Shown here: positions 8,025-17,485 of the stretch, in pieces
Position numbering within the stretch: position 1 is the stretch's first letter
Layout of the letters: every line of letters begins with the position of its first letter
The notes under the pieces: model-generated
The model's database searches: none
The model's input: the letters and a program-made list of their open reading frames with translations, nothing else
Told to the model about the DNA's origin: nothing
Origin: Palsa-504 sp963806335
GTDB taxonomy: Bacteria > Actinomycetota > Actinomycetes > Streptosporangiales > Streptosporangiaceae
Direction of reading: 5' to 3'
Length of the DNA: 64,000 bases
NCBI GenBank assembly: GCA_963806335.1
Contig: CAWDXO010000011.1
Coordinates: 1-64,000 of the forward strand
Program-made: the position numbers and the translations under genes

Positions 8025-9275
8025 ATGACTGCTACCGAGATAGACCTGTCGCAGACGGCGTTCTGGAGCCTGTCGCTGGCCGACCGGGCGGCCGCCTTCG
8101 CGGTGCTGCGGGCGCAGGACCAGCCGGTGTTCTTCCCCGAACCCGACGTCCCGTTCGCCGAGAAGGGCCCCGGCTTCTACGCCCTGGTCCGGCACGCGGA
8201 CGTGACCGAGGCCAGCCGGCACCCCGAGGTGTTCTGCTCCCGGAAGGGCGCGACGAGCATCCCCGACCTGCCGGCCGAGTTCAACGAGTACTTCGGCTCG
8301 ATGATCAACATGGACGACCCCAGGCACACCCGGCTGCGGCGGATCGTCTCCCGCGCGTTCAGCCCCCGGCTGATCGCCAAGTTCGAAGCCGACGTGCGCC
8401 AGGCAGCCGCCACGGTCATCGATGACCTGCTGACCACCGGGCCGTGCGATTTCGTCCAGCAGGTCGCGGCCAGGCTGCCGCTGAAGATCATCTGCGACAT
8501 GATGGGTATCCCCGGTGACCAGTACGAGATGGTCCTGGCCAACACCAACATCATCTTGTCCGGCGCCGACCCGGAATTCCTCAGCGAGGACCTCGACGAG
8601 GCGGTAATCCGGATCCTCGGCGCCGGGCAGGCGCTCGCCGAGCTGGTCACCAGCCTGGCCGCCCGGGCGCAGGCGCGCGACGACGCGACCGCGCCCGACC
8701 TGGTCTCCGCGCTGGCGACCGCGAACATCGACGGCGAGCAGCTGACCAGCGCCGAGCTGGCCTCGTTCTTCATCCTGCTGGTGGTGGCGGGCAATGAGAC
8801 CACCCGCAACGCGCTCTCACACGCGCTGATGCTGTTCACCGAGTTCCCCGAACAGCGCGCGCTGCTCCTCGCCGACCTCGAGGGACGGATCGGCGGGGCC
8901 GTCGACGAGATCGTGCGCTACTCCTCACCGGTCATCTACATGCGCCGGACCCTGACTCGCGACTACACCATGAACGGGCAGGACTACCTGGCGGGCGACA
9001 AGGCCGTGCTGTACTACTACTCGGCGAACCGCGACGAGGCGGTCTTCACCGACCCCGAGCGGTTCGACATCACCCGCTCACCGAACCCGCACGTGGGGTT
9101 CGGCGCGGCCGGACCCCATTTCTGCCTCGGCGCGCACCTGGCCCGCCGTGAGATCACCGTCATGCTGCGCGAGCTGCTGACCCGCGTCCCCGGCATCACC
9201 GCAGGCGAGCCGGACCGGCTGCTGTCCAGCTTCGTCAACGGCATCAAGCGCCTGCCCTGCGAATTCAGCGTCTGA
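8025..9275 (+). CDS. Cytochrome P450 (CYP124/125-like)
   Basis: A 416-residue soluble P450. The I-helix oxygen-activation motif is AGNETT, the ExxR motif is EIVR, and the heme loop is GFGAAGPHFCLG with the thiolate ligand Cys367. The extra residue between the loop Phe and Gly, and AGNETTRNA, are typical of the CYP124/125/142 group that hydroxylates terminal methyl groups of sterols or branched lipids. MDDPRHTRLRRIVSRAFSP is the usual C-helix region. No ferredoxin or reductase gene is adjacent, so electron partners must be elsewhere. The ATG at 8025 fits the family N-terminus. Confidence 0.9.
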   Translation: MTATEIDLSQTAFWSLSLADRAAAFAVLRAQDQPVFFPEPDVPFAEKGPGFYALVRHADVTEASRHPEVFCSRKGATSIPDLPAEFNEYFGSMINMDDPRHTRLRRIVSRAFSPRLIAKFEADVRQAAATVIDDLLTTGPCDFVQQVAARLPLKIICDMMGIPGDQYEMVLANTNIILSGADPEFLSEDLDEAVIRILGAGQALAELVTSLAARAQARDDATAPDLVSALATANIDGEQLTSAELASFFILLVVAGNETTRNALSHALMLFTEFPEQRALLLADLEGRIGGAVDEIVRYSSPVIYMRRTLTRDYTMNGQDYLAGDKAVLYYYSANRDEAVFTDPERFDITRSPNPHVGFGAAGPHFCLGAHLARREITVMLRELLTRVPGITAGEPDRLLSSFVNGIKRLPCEFSV

Positions 9276-9287
9276 AGCACCCACACC

Positions 9288-9782
9288 TCAAAGCCATCCC
9301 CTGATGAGGTCCGCTAGCCCCGAAGGCCAGATCACCTCGTTGGTGGCGTCCATCTCCGCCAACGTCCACCAGTGCCACCCGGCGATCCCGTCCGAGGTGT
9401 GCATGGCCGCCACCTCGCCCAGCTCACGCCGCGCCGCGCCGACCCTGGCGAGGAAGAACCGCTCGTATTGCCGGACGATCGTGTCGGCATATGCCATGGT
9501 CAGGGTCCGCTGGTAAACCTCGGCGCCGAGCGGCACGTCAGTCCAGCCGGTCTCCTCGGCCAGTTCCCGCCGCGCCCCCGCCGCGTAGCTCTCGCCGTCG
9601 TTCAGCCCGCCGCCCGGCGTGCACCAGTGCCGGCCGTTCGGCGGTCCGTCGTCGTACCGGAACAGCAGGACCCGATCATCGGGGTCGAGCACGATCACCC
9701 GTCCGGCGAGCCGTATCCGCGACGTCTTCCCGGACCCTGTCTGCTCCACGATCACTATTGTCTCAGCCGTCACCGGCGGCAT
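9288..9782 (-). CDS. NUDIX hydrolase
   Basis: About 164 residues from the ATG at 9782. The Nudix box is complete: GGGLNDGESYAAGARRELAE followed by ETGW (consensus GX5EX7REUXEEXGU). The first strand RIRLAGRVIVLDPDDRVLLF is typical of the family. A GTG three codons later is an alternative start. The open frame continues upstream across the neighbouring divergent gene's start, which is unlikely to be translated. Substrates of NUDIX enzymes are nucleoside diphosphates linked to another group; which one is unknown. It converges closely on the P450 gene. Confidence 0.85.
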   Translation of the reverse strand: MPPVTAETIVIVEQTGSGKTSRIRLAGRVIVLDPDDRVLLFRYDDGPPNGRHWCTPGGGLNDGESYAAGARRELAEETGWTDVPLGAEVYQRTLTMAYADTIVRQYERFFLARVGAARRELGEVAAMHTSDGIAGWHWWTLAEMDATNEVIWPSGLADLIRGWL

Positions 9783-9897
9783 CGGCCTGCAGGCTCTCGA
9801 GCAGGCCGTCGAGCCAGGAAACCCAGCTGCCCGAAACCGGGCCGGATGGCCGGGGCGTACGTTAATGGCAGGCGCGCATTGACTCGGGAGCCACGAC

Positions 9898-11004
9898 ATG
9901 AACGTCTGCCTTGATGAGCACCGGCTGGGGGCGTTGCGCTGGATCGTGCTCCGCGGCCCGGACCGCGAGGCGTTCCGGGCGCTCGGCGAACACACCCGGA
10001 CCCAGATATCCGCGCTCGCCGAGGAGTGGCCGCTGCTGCCGCGGCTGCGGGCTCACGTGTGCGGGCCGCCCGGCCGCGATCGCCTGGCGGCCGTGCGGCG
10101 GGCCAGCGCGGAGCGTTTCGGAGAGGTCTGGGCCGAGCTGGCCGCGTTCGCCGAGGGGGCCGCGGTGCCGCTCGATGACCTGGCGCTGCTGAACTTCCGC
10201 GGTGATCTGGGCCAGGTGGCCGGCGGCATCGGGTGCAGCGACCTGGCCTGGCGGCGCGAACGGTCCTTCATCGGGCATAACGAGGACGGGACGCCGGAGA
10301 ACGTCGGGCAGTGTGCCCTGCTCACGCTGGCTCTCGACGGCCTGCCGGCCATCACTGCCTTCTGGTATCCGGGCTTCCTGCCGAGCAACGCGTTCGCTGT
10401 CACCGGCGACGGCCTGGTGTGGACCATCGATCACCTCCCGGCCGCCTCGCCCGGCGACGGGGCGGGCCGGCATTTCGTCGGCCGCGGGCTGCAGCGATCG
10501 GCCCGGACACTCGACGCGGCCGTCGGCTACCTGGGGACGCATCCCTCCGCAGGCGGGTTCGCTTACACGATCGGCGACCGGGCGGGGCGCATCGTCAACG
10601 TCGAGGCCGCGGCCGGACGCCATGCTTTCGTGGAAGTCGGGCCAGGGACCGGGCCGCTGCACTGGCACACCAACCACGGACGCTACCTTCCCGGCGCCGA
10701 GCCGGCGCCCGGAGGAAACAGCGTGACCCGCGGCCAGACGCTGGCCGCTTTGGACATCCCGGCCACCGATCCCGGCCCGGCCTGGTTCCTGGACGTGCTG
10801 GCCGGCGCGTCCCTGCCGGACGGCGTGCGGTGCGATCCTCAGCCGGGCCGGGGGGCCACCACACTGTGCACCCTGGTCGCTGACCTGACCGCGGGCGAGG
10901 CCGTCCTCGCCGCCCGGGACGACGCCCCGGTCACGATCCCGCTGCGCGACCTCGCTGAAGGTAACCCGCACGCCCAGCGTCCGTTCGCCGCCACCCGCGA
11001 ATGA
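9898..11004 (+). CDS. C45-family autoproteolytic acyltransferase/hydrolase
   Basis: A 368-residue Ntn-hydrolase of the acyl-CoA:6-aminopenicillanic acid acyltransferase (AAT, peptidase C45) type. GIGCSDLAW contains the predicted nucleophile Cys113, exposed by self-cleavage between Gly112 and Cys113. FIGHNEDGTPENVG is the conserved motif that follows it, and HTNHGRYLP and GGNSVTRGQTL are later family landmarks. Members cleave or make amide bonds with acyl groups; substrate specificity is open and no antibiotic cluster surrounds the gene. The ATG at 9898 follows GGGAG at 8-12 bases. Confidence 0.82.
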   Translation: MNVCLDEHRLGALRWIVLRGPDREAFRALGEHTRTQISALAEEWPLLPRLRAHVCGPPGRDRLAAVRRASAERFGEVWAELAAFAEGAAVPLDDLALLNFRGDLGQVAGGIGCSDLAWRRERSFIGHNEDGTPENVGQCALLTLALDGLPAITAFWYPGFLPSNAFAVTGDGLVWTIDHLPAASPGDGAGRHFVGRGLQRSARTLDAAVGYLGTHPSAGGFAYTIGDRAGRIVNVEAAAGRHAFVEVGPGTGPLHWHTNHGRYLPGAEPAPGGNSVTRGQTLAALDIPATDPGPAWFLDVLAGASLPDGVRCDPQPGRGATTLCTLVADLTAGEAVLAARDDAPVTIPLRDLAEGNPHAQRPFAATRE

Positions 11005-11033
11005 AGAGAGGTGTGATGCCCGAGCCGATCGGA

Positions 11034-11837
11034 TCACTTGCGGCTCCTTGTCCTGGTGGTCTTCGGCGCGGTGACCTTCGGTGGTTCTTCGATCAGCTTG
11101 ACCGTGATGTCGGGGCCGCCCGCCTCGACGATCTCGACGCGTTGCGGCAGCATGGCCAGGAAGGCGCGGAAGCTCCGGCAGCCGTAGTTGTGTTCATCGA
11201 AGGAGGCGTCAAGCGCCAGCATCTTGCTCTTGAGCCCCCCGGCCGTCAGCGTCTCGGCGTTGGATTCCTCGAAGGCCCGGACCAGCAACTGCTCAGCTTC
11301 GCGGATGTCGAACGCGGCGTTCACCGCAGGCCGCACCTCGGGCTCGACCTCCGCGACCAGCGTGCCCCAGTACTTGTACTCCGAGCACACCGATACCAGC
11401 TTGCGGCTGGCGTTGGCCTCCGTGCCGACGCCTACCACCCACTTGCCGAACTCGCGCAGCCGCTGCACCAGGGGCGAGTAGTCGCCGTCGCCGCTGACCA
11501 GCACGAACACGCTGATCTCGGGGTGGACGATCAGGGTCTCCATGGCGTCGACGGCCATCCTGATGTCGGCGGCGTTCTTGTTCTGGATGCCGACCCGGGC
11601 CACCTGGATGAGGTCCACGCCGTTCATCGCAAGATCGTCCTGGTGACTGCCGAAGCGCGGGTTAGCCCAGTCCGCGTAGGCGCGGCGTACCGAGGCGTTG
11701 CCGTAACCTCGGCAGAGCCTGGTCAGCGCCTCATACGGTGCCGGGTTGGCCTGGTCAGGCAGTTCCTTGATCGCGCCGAGGACGAGGTTCTCGAAATCAA
11801 CGAACACGGCGACCTGCGCGGACCCGTCAGGCTCCAT
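11034..11837 (-). CDS. NYN-domain nuclease-like protein with LOTUS/OST-HTH-type tail
   Basis: A 267-residue protein. The N-terminal NYN (PIN-like, LabA/DUF88) domain has VFVDFEN (Asp14, Asn17), AADIRMAVDA (Asp91) and VSGDGDY (Asp117, Asp119), the acidic residues expected for a metal-dependent RNase. Residues about 180-245 (AEQLLVRAFEES...GCRSFRAFLAMLPQRVEI) look like an OST-HTH/LOTUS RNA-binding domain, and the end is a basic tail rich in Thr/Arg/Lys. It lies 96 bases downstream of jetD on the same strand, so it may be transcribed with the Wadjet operon, although such proteins also occur alone. Confidence 0.87.
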   Translation of the reverse strand: MEPDGSAQVAVFVDFENLVLGAIKELPDQANPAPYEALTRLCRGYGNASVRRAYADWANPRFGSHQDDLAMNGVDLIQVARVGIQNKNAADIRMAVDAMETLIVHPEISVFVLVSGDGDYSPLVQRLREFGKWVVGVGTEANASRKLVSVCSEYKYWGTLVAEVEPEVRPAVNAAFDIREAEQLLVRAFEESNAETLTAGGLKSKMLALDASFDEHNYGCRSFRAFLAMLPQRVEIVEAGGPDITVKLIEEPPKVTAPKTTRTRSRK

Positions 11838-11933
11838 GGCCCATCTCCCTCAGCCGGTATATCGATCTGGCGATCTAGCCATGAAACGCTATCTCAGATC
11901 GGACCTGCCGAAAGGCCGGCCAGCCGGTTCGGC

Positions 11934-13190
11934 TCAGCCGGAGGGGGCGCCGAGGTCCGCCAGGAGCTGATCGGCGACGGCCTCTTCGTAAATGGCCCGT
12001 CCGGCCGCGCGCATCGCTTCGCCCAACTCGGGTTCCCAAGGAGTCGGCACGGGCTCGCCCTTGAGGGCCACGGTGGTGCCCCCGGCCTTGACGCCTGACA
12101 GGTAGTCGCTTGCGGTCATCCGCCATGGCCGTGCGCCATGGCGGTCGATGACCCTCGTGGTGATAGCGACGCCCGGCCAGTCGAAGTCGCCGTGGTACTC
12201 CAGTTCGCCGCCGGCCGCTACGGCCATCCGGGCCAGCTTGTGGAATGCCGTGGAGGGTTGGCCTTCCGCACAGATAAGCGGAGGGCACGCGGGGCCGAGT
12301 TCCGCGCACGCCCGCCGGAGCACGGCCGGATTCTCGCACGCGAAAATCCGGGCCGCGGTAAGCCGGATCGGGTGGACGTCGAGCTGATGCAGCGTCACCT
12401 GGAACGGAGTGCCGTAGCGCGCCGCCCCGGTCAGCCATTCGGCTAGGCCATCTCCCTGCGCGGGAAGGTTGAGGACGAGAACCCGACTGGCCAGGTCGTC
12501 GACGATGACGCCGCAGCGGTCCCATAGCTCGCGTCGCTGCGCGGCGGAGGCCGGACGGGCCACGCCCTCGCGGAGGGCCAGCGCCCGCATGATCAGCGTC
12601 GCGAGCGTGCTGCCGTGATTCACTGCCTTCGTGTCGCCGGTGATGTGGGCGGCGAGCGCGGGCAGGGCGACCGGCGGGCTATCGGCCGACCGGGTGGCGA
12701 GGTACTCCAGGACCCGTACCGCCTGACTCAGAGCCGCCGTGTCGCCTGTGTTGGCCAGACGCGTGATCGTGCCTTCCCTGGTCAGGTCGGCCAGCCAGAT
12801 CCGGTACCAGGGACAGGACTCGGTCAGCGGGCTGTCCTCGGCCACCGCGATCAGGCCAGTACGGGCGTCAGCGAGCAGAGCGGTCTCGGCGGGCCGGTTG
12901 CGCAGAGGCTCGCCGAGAACGGCCAGCACGGCCGCCAGGCCGAGACCGGTCGCCCGGCTCAGGGCGGCATCGAGTTGGGTCAGCGGCACGGTCATGCGCC
13001 TGGTTCCCGCGGGCTGGTGGACGCCGGTGACGCCGATGATCGCCTTGCGCTCTGCGTCATCCGGGTCCGCGACGCTGATCCGGACGGTCAGCTGGCCGCC
13101 GGTTCGCTCCAGGGATCTGCGGGCCGCAGCCAGCAGCCGCCGGTACTCGGGGCCGCGATACCGGTCAAGGCCCGGGTTACCGCCGTTCAC
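11934..13190 (-). CDS. jetD: Wadjet type II nuclease subunit JetD (TIGR02679/DUF2399)
   Basis: A 418-residue protein. The C-terminal DUF2399 region is a Toprim-like nuclease: CAEG (Glu309) followed by HGDFDWPG (Asp335, Asp337) form the acidic Toprim triad. The N-terminal part is the TIGR02679 domain (RGPEYRRLLAAARRSLERTG). In Wadjet systems JetD cleaves DNA after the SMC-like motor has extruded it. The GTG at 13190 overlaps the jetC stop by four bases (GTGA), which fixes the start; the open frame continues 85 codons upstream only inside jetC. It is the last gene of the jetABCD operon. Confidence 0.9.
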   Translation of the reverse strand: MNGGNPGLDRYRGPEYRRLLAAARRSLERTGGQLTVRISVADPDDAERKAIIGVTGVHQPAGTRRMTVPLTQLDAALSRATGLGLAAVLAVLGEPLRNRPAETALLADARTGLIAVAEDSPLTESCPWYRIWLADLTREGTITRLANTGDTAALSQAVRVLEYLATRSADSPPVALPALAAHITGDTKAVNHGSTLATLIMRALALREGVARPASAAQRRELWDRCGVIVDDLASRVLVLNLPAQGDGLAEWLTGAARYGTPFQVTLHQLDVHPIRLTAARIFACENPAVLRRACAELGPACPPLICAEGQPSTAFHKLARMAVAAGGELEYHGDFDWPGVAITTRVIDRHGARPWRMTASDYLSGVKAGGTTVALKGEPVPTPWEPELGEAMRAAGRAIYEEAVADQLLADLGAPSG

Positions 13191-16100
13191 TCCGAGTCCG
13201 TGTCCTCGTCGAGATCCTCCTCGGCGGCTATCACGAGCGTGCCGCCCGCTTCGGCGGGGACGTGCCGGGTGGGGCGGAAGCCGAGCAGTTCGGCGGCGAG
13301 ATCCTCGTTGCCCGCGTATCCGGCGTCGGCGTCCACCAGCTGCTTGCCGTCCCACAGGACCAGGAGGGTGGATAGCGCGTGGGTGGCCTTGTCGTGCTGC
13401 ATGTCGTAGTGCGCGATCAGCGGAACGGTCGGATAGTTGACCCACAGATCGTGTCCGGTCATGAACAGGTCGAGGTCGAATTTCACCGTCAGGCCGAGCA
13501 GCTCGGGCTTGAACTTGTCATCGATCCCCGCGAACGCCTCATCGAGCGCGACCATCCGCGGGCAGGTCGGCTTGGAGGACAGATACAGCGCGTTGGCCGC
13601 GGCGAACAGCGGCATGTGGATCGCGGCGGACTTCTCCCCGCCGGACATCTCGGAATGCTTCTTCCTGGTGAGCCGCTGCGGGGCGGTGCCGGGGGAGAGC
13701 AGCTGAAGTTCGAAGGCGTGCCAGGACCGGTAGTCGAGCACCGCGGCGAGGACTTCCCGGTAGGTATCGCGCGGATTACCCGCGCGATGGTCATGGATCA
13801 TCGACCGGAGCTGCGCGCGCAGCTCGGCCAGCCCATCGGGACCCAGGCCCGCGGCGTCGCGGTCGAGCATCCTCGATACCGAAGCCTGCTGCTCGGTGCG
13901 TTTTTCCGAACGGACCCAGCTGATCCCGATCGCCATGCCCGACGACATCGGCTTGGAGCGGGTATCGGCGTCCATCGCGGCGACTAGGTCCTTCGCGGCT
14001 AGCACCCGGGAGTGGATCTGCTGCGCCAGCGCGGTGAGCAGCGAATCCTCAAGCACCGTCCGCTCGCGCTCCTCCAGCAGGACACCCTGGTTCTCCACGT
14101 CCTCCGCGATCTTGCGGGCGAAAGCGGCAGCGGACTTGCGCCCGTCGTTGGTGGCGACCTCGACGATGAAGGGCGCGCTCCCGGTCAGGTCGGCCTGGTA
14201 GCCGTCCTCGCCGGCCTTGAGTGCGTTCTCGAATTCCCGGTACGCGCCCCACATCCGGTCCACGGCGTTCTGCAGCACACCGTCGGTGATCGCGCGGCCG
14301 CCCCTGGTCGCGGCGGTATAGGCGTCGAGCAGCGCGGTGACGCCGGCGGGCAGCACCGCGCGGATCGCCTCGCCAGTGTCTGCCTCGCCAGTGCCTGCCT
14401 CAATGGTGTCTGCTTCAACGGAGGGCGCCTGGTCGGAGAGAGCGGCGGCTGCTTGCGCCGGAGCAGGCCATGAGCTGGCGCCGGGCCAGGGCGCGGTTTC
14501 CGTGACGCCGAGCAGCGGGCGCAGGTCGCCGTGGGCGTACGGCGCGAACACGGCCGCCTGGGCGAACAGCTCGGAAATCGCCACGACCAGCGCCTCGCCG
14601 CCACGCTGCAGATCTCGCCGCCCGGCCACCAGCGTGTCGTGTTCCGCCGCGGCGTTATCGCCTGCGGTCTTCTGCTCCGCCTTCGCCGCGCGCAGGGCAC
14701 CCTCGGTCTCGGCTATCTCGTCGCTGATCTGCTCGTACTCGGCTCCGCTGGCCTGCTCGAGGACGCGAAGTTCGGTGTCGCTGGCCAGGTAACCGGCCTG
14801 CCTTTCCCCGAGCAGTTCGGCCGTTTCGTCGTTCTCGCTACTGAGGCGCCCGATACGGTCGCGCCGTCCCGTCAGGTCCGCGCCGAGGCCGGCCGCGTCG
14901 CCGCGGGCGCGGACGAGATCCTCGGCCGCGCGCTCGAACTCGGCCACGGCCCGCTCCACGGCGCTGACCTCGTCCGGGCTGACCGGCATGTCCCGGTCGG
15001 CCGCGGACCGGCGCAGCCGCCGGGTCCGTGCGTCGAGTTCCGCGATCTTCCCGTCGAGGGCCGTCTTGGCCTCGTCGAGCCGGCCACGGGCCGCCGACAG
15101 ATGGGCCGCGGCCTCGCTGACCTTCTGCAGCGCATCGAGAACCGGCGCGGTCCGTGGCAGTTCACGCCGCGCGAGCTCCAGGTTCGCCAGCGCGTCGGCG
15201 ACGAGGCCGAGTTCGGCAGCGAGCTCATCGCGCTGCCGCTTGACCTCGGCGAGCTGGCGGTCGAGCTCGGCCAGGCGAAGGCGGCGCCTGGCCGTCCGGT
15301 TGGTCGCTCCGATGAACTCGGGCGCGGGCTTGGGCCGCGCGCCCAGCTGCGGGCCGTAGCTGAACTGGGCCCGCGTGGTAACGACGGGGCCGGCCGCCGC
15401 GCCGGACAGTATCGACTCCGACGGTATCGACTCGGCTAGGGCGATCGACGCGAGCACCGCCCCGACCAGCTCCGGCGCGACCATGTCCTGCTGCTCGGGA
15501 ACGAGGACGTCAGCGAGCGTCCGGCCGGCCGGGCGTACCGCAGGCGGCAGGGCGACCAGGTAACCGTCGGCCTCGGCCGCGCCGACCGCCGCCATGGTCA
15601 GCGACGGATCGGGATGAAGCCAGGCGGTGAGCAAGCCGGCGCCGTACAGCGCGCCTTCGATCGCGGCGGCGGTGTCGGCGTCCACCCCGGGACGGAAGTC
15701 TGCTAGCCGCCACAGGGGTGCCCCGGCTCGTTCGGCCCGATTGGCAGGCCGCAGATCGGACGCCGGCGGTCCGTCGTCACGCTCGCCCGCTACGGTCTCC
15801 CGCTCGCTGGCCAGCCGTGCCGCCGCTTCGCTCAGGTCGCCGGCGCGGGTCCGCAGCCGCTGGCCCTGGGCGGTCAGCGCACGGCCGCGTTCGGCGGTCA
15901 GCGTGCCGAACAGCTCGGCCAGGCTCGGCGCGTCCGGCTCGCCGATCCCGTCCAGCGCCGCCACGAGCAGTTCGGCCTGGCTGGCGGTGACAGCGGCGTA
16001 AGGCTCGTCGCCCATCCACCGGCCCGCCCAGGCTTCCACCTGAGCCGACAGGTCCACGCGGGCGGCGGCCAGCCGCTCAGCCGCCTCGCGGCAGGAAGTC

Positions 16101-17473
16101 TCGCAGGTCTCCATCGACTGCCGGGCCGTGCCGAGCGAGCTTTCCGCGCCGTCACGGTCCCGTTCCGCGTCGCGGACGTGGGCCAGCTGGTCGCGGATCT
16201 CGCGGATGTCATCGCGGCGCGCCGCGACCCGCGCCTTCGCCGTGACCGGCAGATCATCGCCGGTATCGGCGGCTGAACCGTCCCGGCTGATGCCCGAGCT
16301 GTCCGCGGTCTCGGCGAGAAGGCGCGCGTGCCGGTCGGCCGCCCGGTCGACCTCAGCCAGCCGGTCTGCCACCCGAGCCGCCTCGGCCGCCAGCTCTGAC
16401 ACGTTGGCCCGAGCACGGCTCAGCCGGGCCTGCTCGGCCGCCAGGTCCCGTTTCTCCTGCTCCAGGTGACCACGCCGGAGCGCGAGCTTCTCGTGGTCCT
16501 TGTACCCGTCCCGGTCCCTCAGCGCGAACAGGCGGGCCTGGCACGTCTGGCTGCTGGTCTTCGCGGTGGCTTCGGCCTGCCGCCACCATTGCTCCTGCGC
16601 GTCCGCCCGGCAGACCCCCCGCGCGGCGTTCCGGATCGCCGCCAGGCAACCGGCCGCCGCCGACATCCGCGCGGCTACCTGATCAAGTTCATGCCGGGTG
16701 TGGACGCGAAGGTAGGAGACATACTGGTCGAGGAAGGCCCGTACCGCCGCGTCCGCGGCAGCGAGGTCGTCGTACTGCCTCTGGACGGCGGCCAGGTTCT
16801 CGAAATCCCTGGCCGCCTGCGTGACGAGATCGTCGTCGACCGGGCTCAGGCCCGCGGTCAGCGTCTCGGAGACCTTGCCCGGGTCCAGGTCCTTGGCGAG
16901 CAGCGGGCGGCGCAGCGCGATCAGCAGGTCGAGCAGCTGGGCGTACCGTTCCCGGCCGAGCCCGAACAGCCGTGCGTCCACCGCAGCCTGATACGCGCCC
17001 CGCTTGTCGCCGTAGTGCGCGTCGCGGCCGAGGATCGCGGTCAGCTGCTTGGCCGTCAGCGGCCGGGAATCGGCCGACAGCAGCCCGAAATCGATGCCCA
17101 TCCGCTTGCCGGTGACGTAGAACGACGGGCGGGGGCGGTCCATGTTCTTGTGCGCCGTCAGGCCGACGACCAGGGTGACGGTCTCGCCCGGGCGCGCGAA
17201 CTCCATCCACACGTAACCATGCTCGGAATCCTGCCCCCGGTAGAGCAGGTTCGCCTTCATGGTGCGGTTCTCGCCGCTGAACGGGTCGAGGCGGCGGGCG
17301 TCCAGGCTGCCGTCGAGGACGAACGGGAACAGCACCTCGAGGGCCTTGGTTTTGCCCGAGCCGTTGTGCCCGCGTAGCGCGAGCCGGCCGTCGGCGAAGG
17401 CGAACTCCTCGTCGAAGTAATCCCACAAGTTGATGATCCCGGCGCGGACCGGCTTGAACCGGGTTTCGGTCAT
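13187..17473 (-). CDS. jetC: Wadjet type II SMC-like ATPase JetC (TIGR02680)
   Basis: A 1428-residue SMC/MukB-like motor. The Walker A loop GHNGSGKT is at 35-42. Long Ala/Glu/Arg-rich coiled-coil segments flank a central hinge. The ABC signature MSGGEK is at about 1276-1281, and Walker B (MVALDEAF, Asp1311/Glu1312) is near the C-terminus. JetC dimers drive ATP-dependent DNA loop extrusion on small circular DNA. An acidic insert with an EAxTGEADTGEA repeat lies in the second half (near 14.40 kb). ATG at 17473 has AGGAAGGGA five bases upstream, which itself overlaps the jetB stop; the stop overlaps jetD. Confidence 0.93.
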   Translation of the reverse strand: MTETRFKPVRAGIINLWDYFDEEFAFADGRLALRGHNGSGKTKALEVLFPFVLDGSLDARRLDPFSGENRTMKANLLYRGQDSEHGYVWMEFARPGETVTLVVGLTAHKNMDRPRPSFYVTGKRMGIDFGLLSADSRPLTAKQLTAILGRDAHYGDKRGAYQAAVDARLFGLGRERYAQLLDLLIALRRPLLAKDLDPGKVSETLTAGLSPVDDDLVTQAARDFENLAAVQRQYDDLAAADAAVRAFLDQYVSYLRVHTRHELDQVAARMSAAAGCLAAIRNAARGVCRADAQEQWWRQAEATAKTSSQTCQARLFALRDRDGYKDHEKLALRRGHLEQEKRDLAAEQARLSRARANVSELAAEAARVADRLAEVDRAADRHARLLAETADSSGISRDGSAADTGDDLPVTAKARVAARRDDIREIRDQLAHVRDAERDRDGAESSLGTARQSMETCETSCREAAERLAAARVDLSAQVEAWAGRWMGDEPYAAVTASQAELLVAALDGIGEPDAPSLAELFGTLTAERGRALTAQGQRLRTRAGDLSEAAARLASERETVAGERDDGPPASDLRPANRAERAGAPLWRLADFRPGVDADTAAAIEGALYGAGLLTAWLHPDPSLTMAAVGAAEADGYLVALPPAVRPAGRTLADVLVPEQQDMVAPELVGAVLASIALAESIPSESILSGAAAGPVVTTRAQFSYGPQLGARPKPAPEFIGATNRTARRRLRLAELDRQLAEVKRQRDELAAELGLVADALANLELARRELPRTAPVLDALQKVSEAAAHLSAARGRLDEAKTALDGKIAELDARTRRLRRSAADRDMPVSPDEVSAVERAVAEFERAAEDLVRARGDAAGLGADLTGRRDRIGRLSSENDETAELLGERQAGYLASDTELRVLEQASGAEYEQISDEIAETEGALRAAKAEQKTAGDNAAAEHDTLVAGRRDLQRGGEALVVAISELFAQAAVFAPYAHGDLRPLLGVTETAPWPGASSWPAPAQAAAALSDQAPSVEADTIEAGTGEADTGEAIRAVLPAGVTALLDAYTAATRGGRAITDGVLQNAVDRMWGAYREFENALKAGEDGYQADLTGSAPFIVEVATNDGRKSAAAFARKIAEDVENQGVLLEERERTVLEDSLLTALAQQIHSRVLAAKDLVAAMDADTRSKPMSSGMAIGISWVRSEKRTEQQASVSRMLDRDAAGLGPDGLAELRAQLRSMIHDHRAGNPRDTYREVLAAVLDYRSWHAFELQLLSPGTAPQRLTRKKHSEMSGGEKSAAIHMPLFAAANALYLSSKPTCPRMVALDEAFAGIDDKFKPELLGLTVKFDLDLFMTGHDLWVNYPTVPLIAHYDMQHDKATHALSTLLVLWDGKQLVDADAGYAGNEDLAAELLGFRPTRHVPAEAGGTLVIAAEEDLDEDTDSE

Positions 17474-17485
17474 GCGGGTCCCTTC

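Noticed and set aside
9862..11037. 391-codon minus-strand frame over the C45 gene
   Set aside because: Opposite strand carries all C45 motifs; the frame has no recognisable domain.
13191..13445. N-terminal 85-codon extension of JetD
   Set aside because: It lies inside jetC in another frame, is Arg-rich, and the GTGA overlap at 13190 gives a better start.
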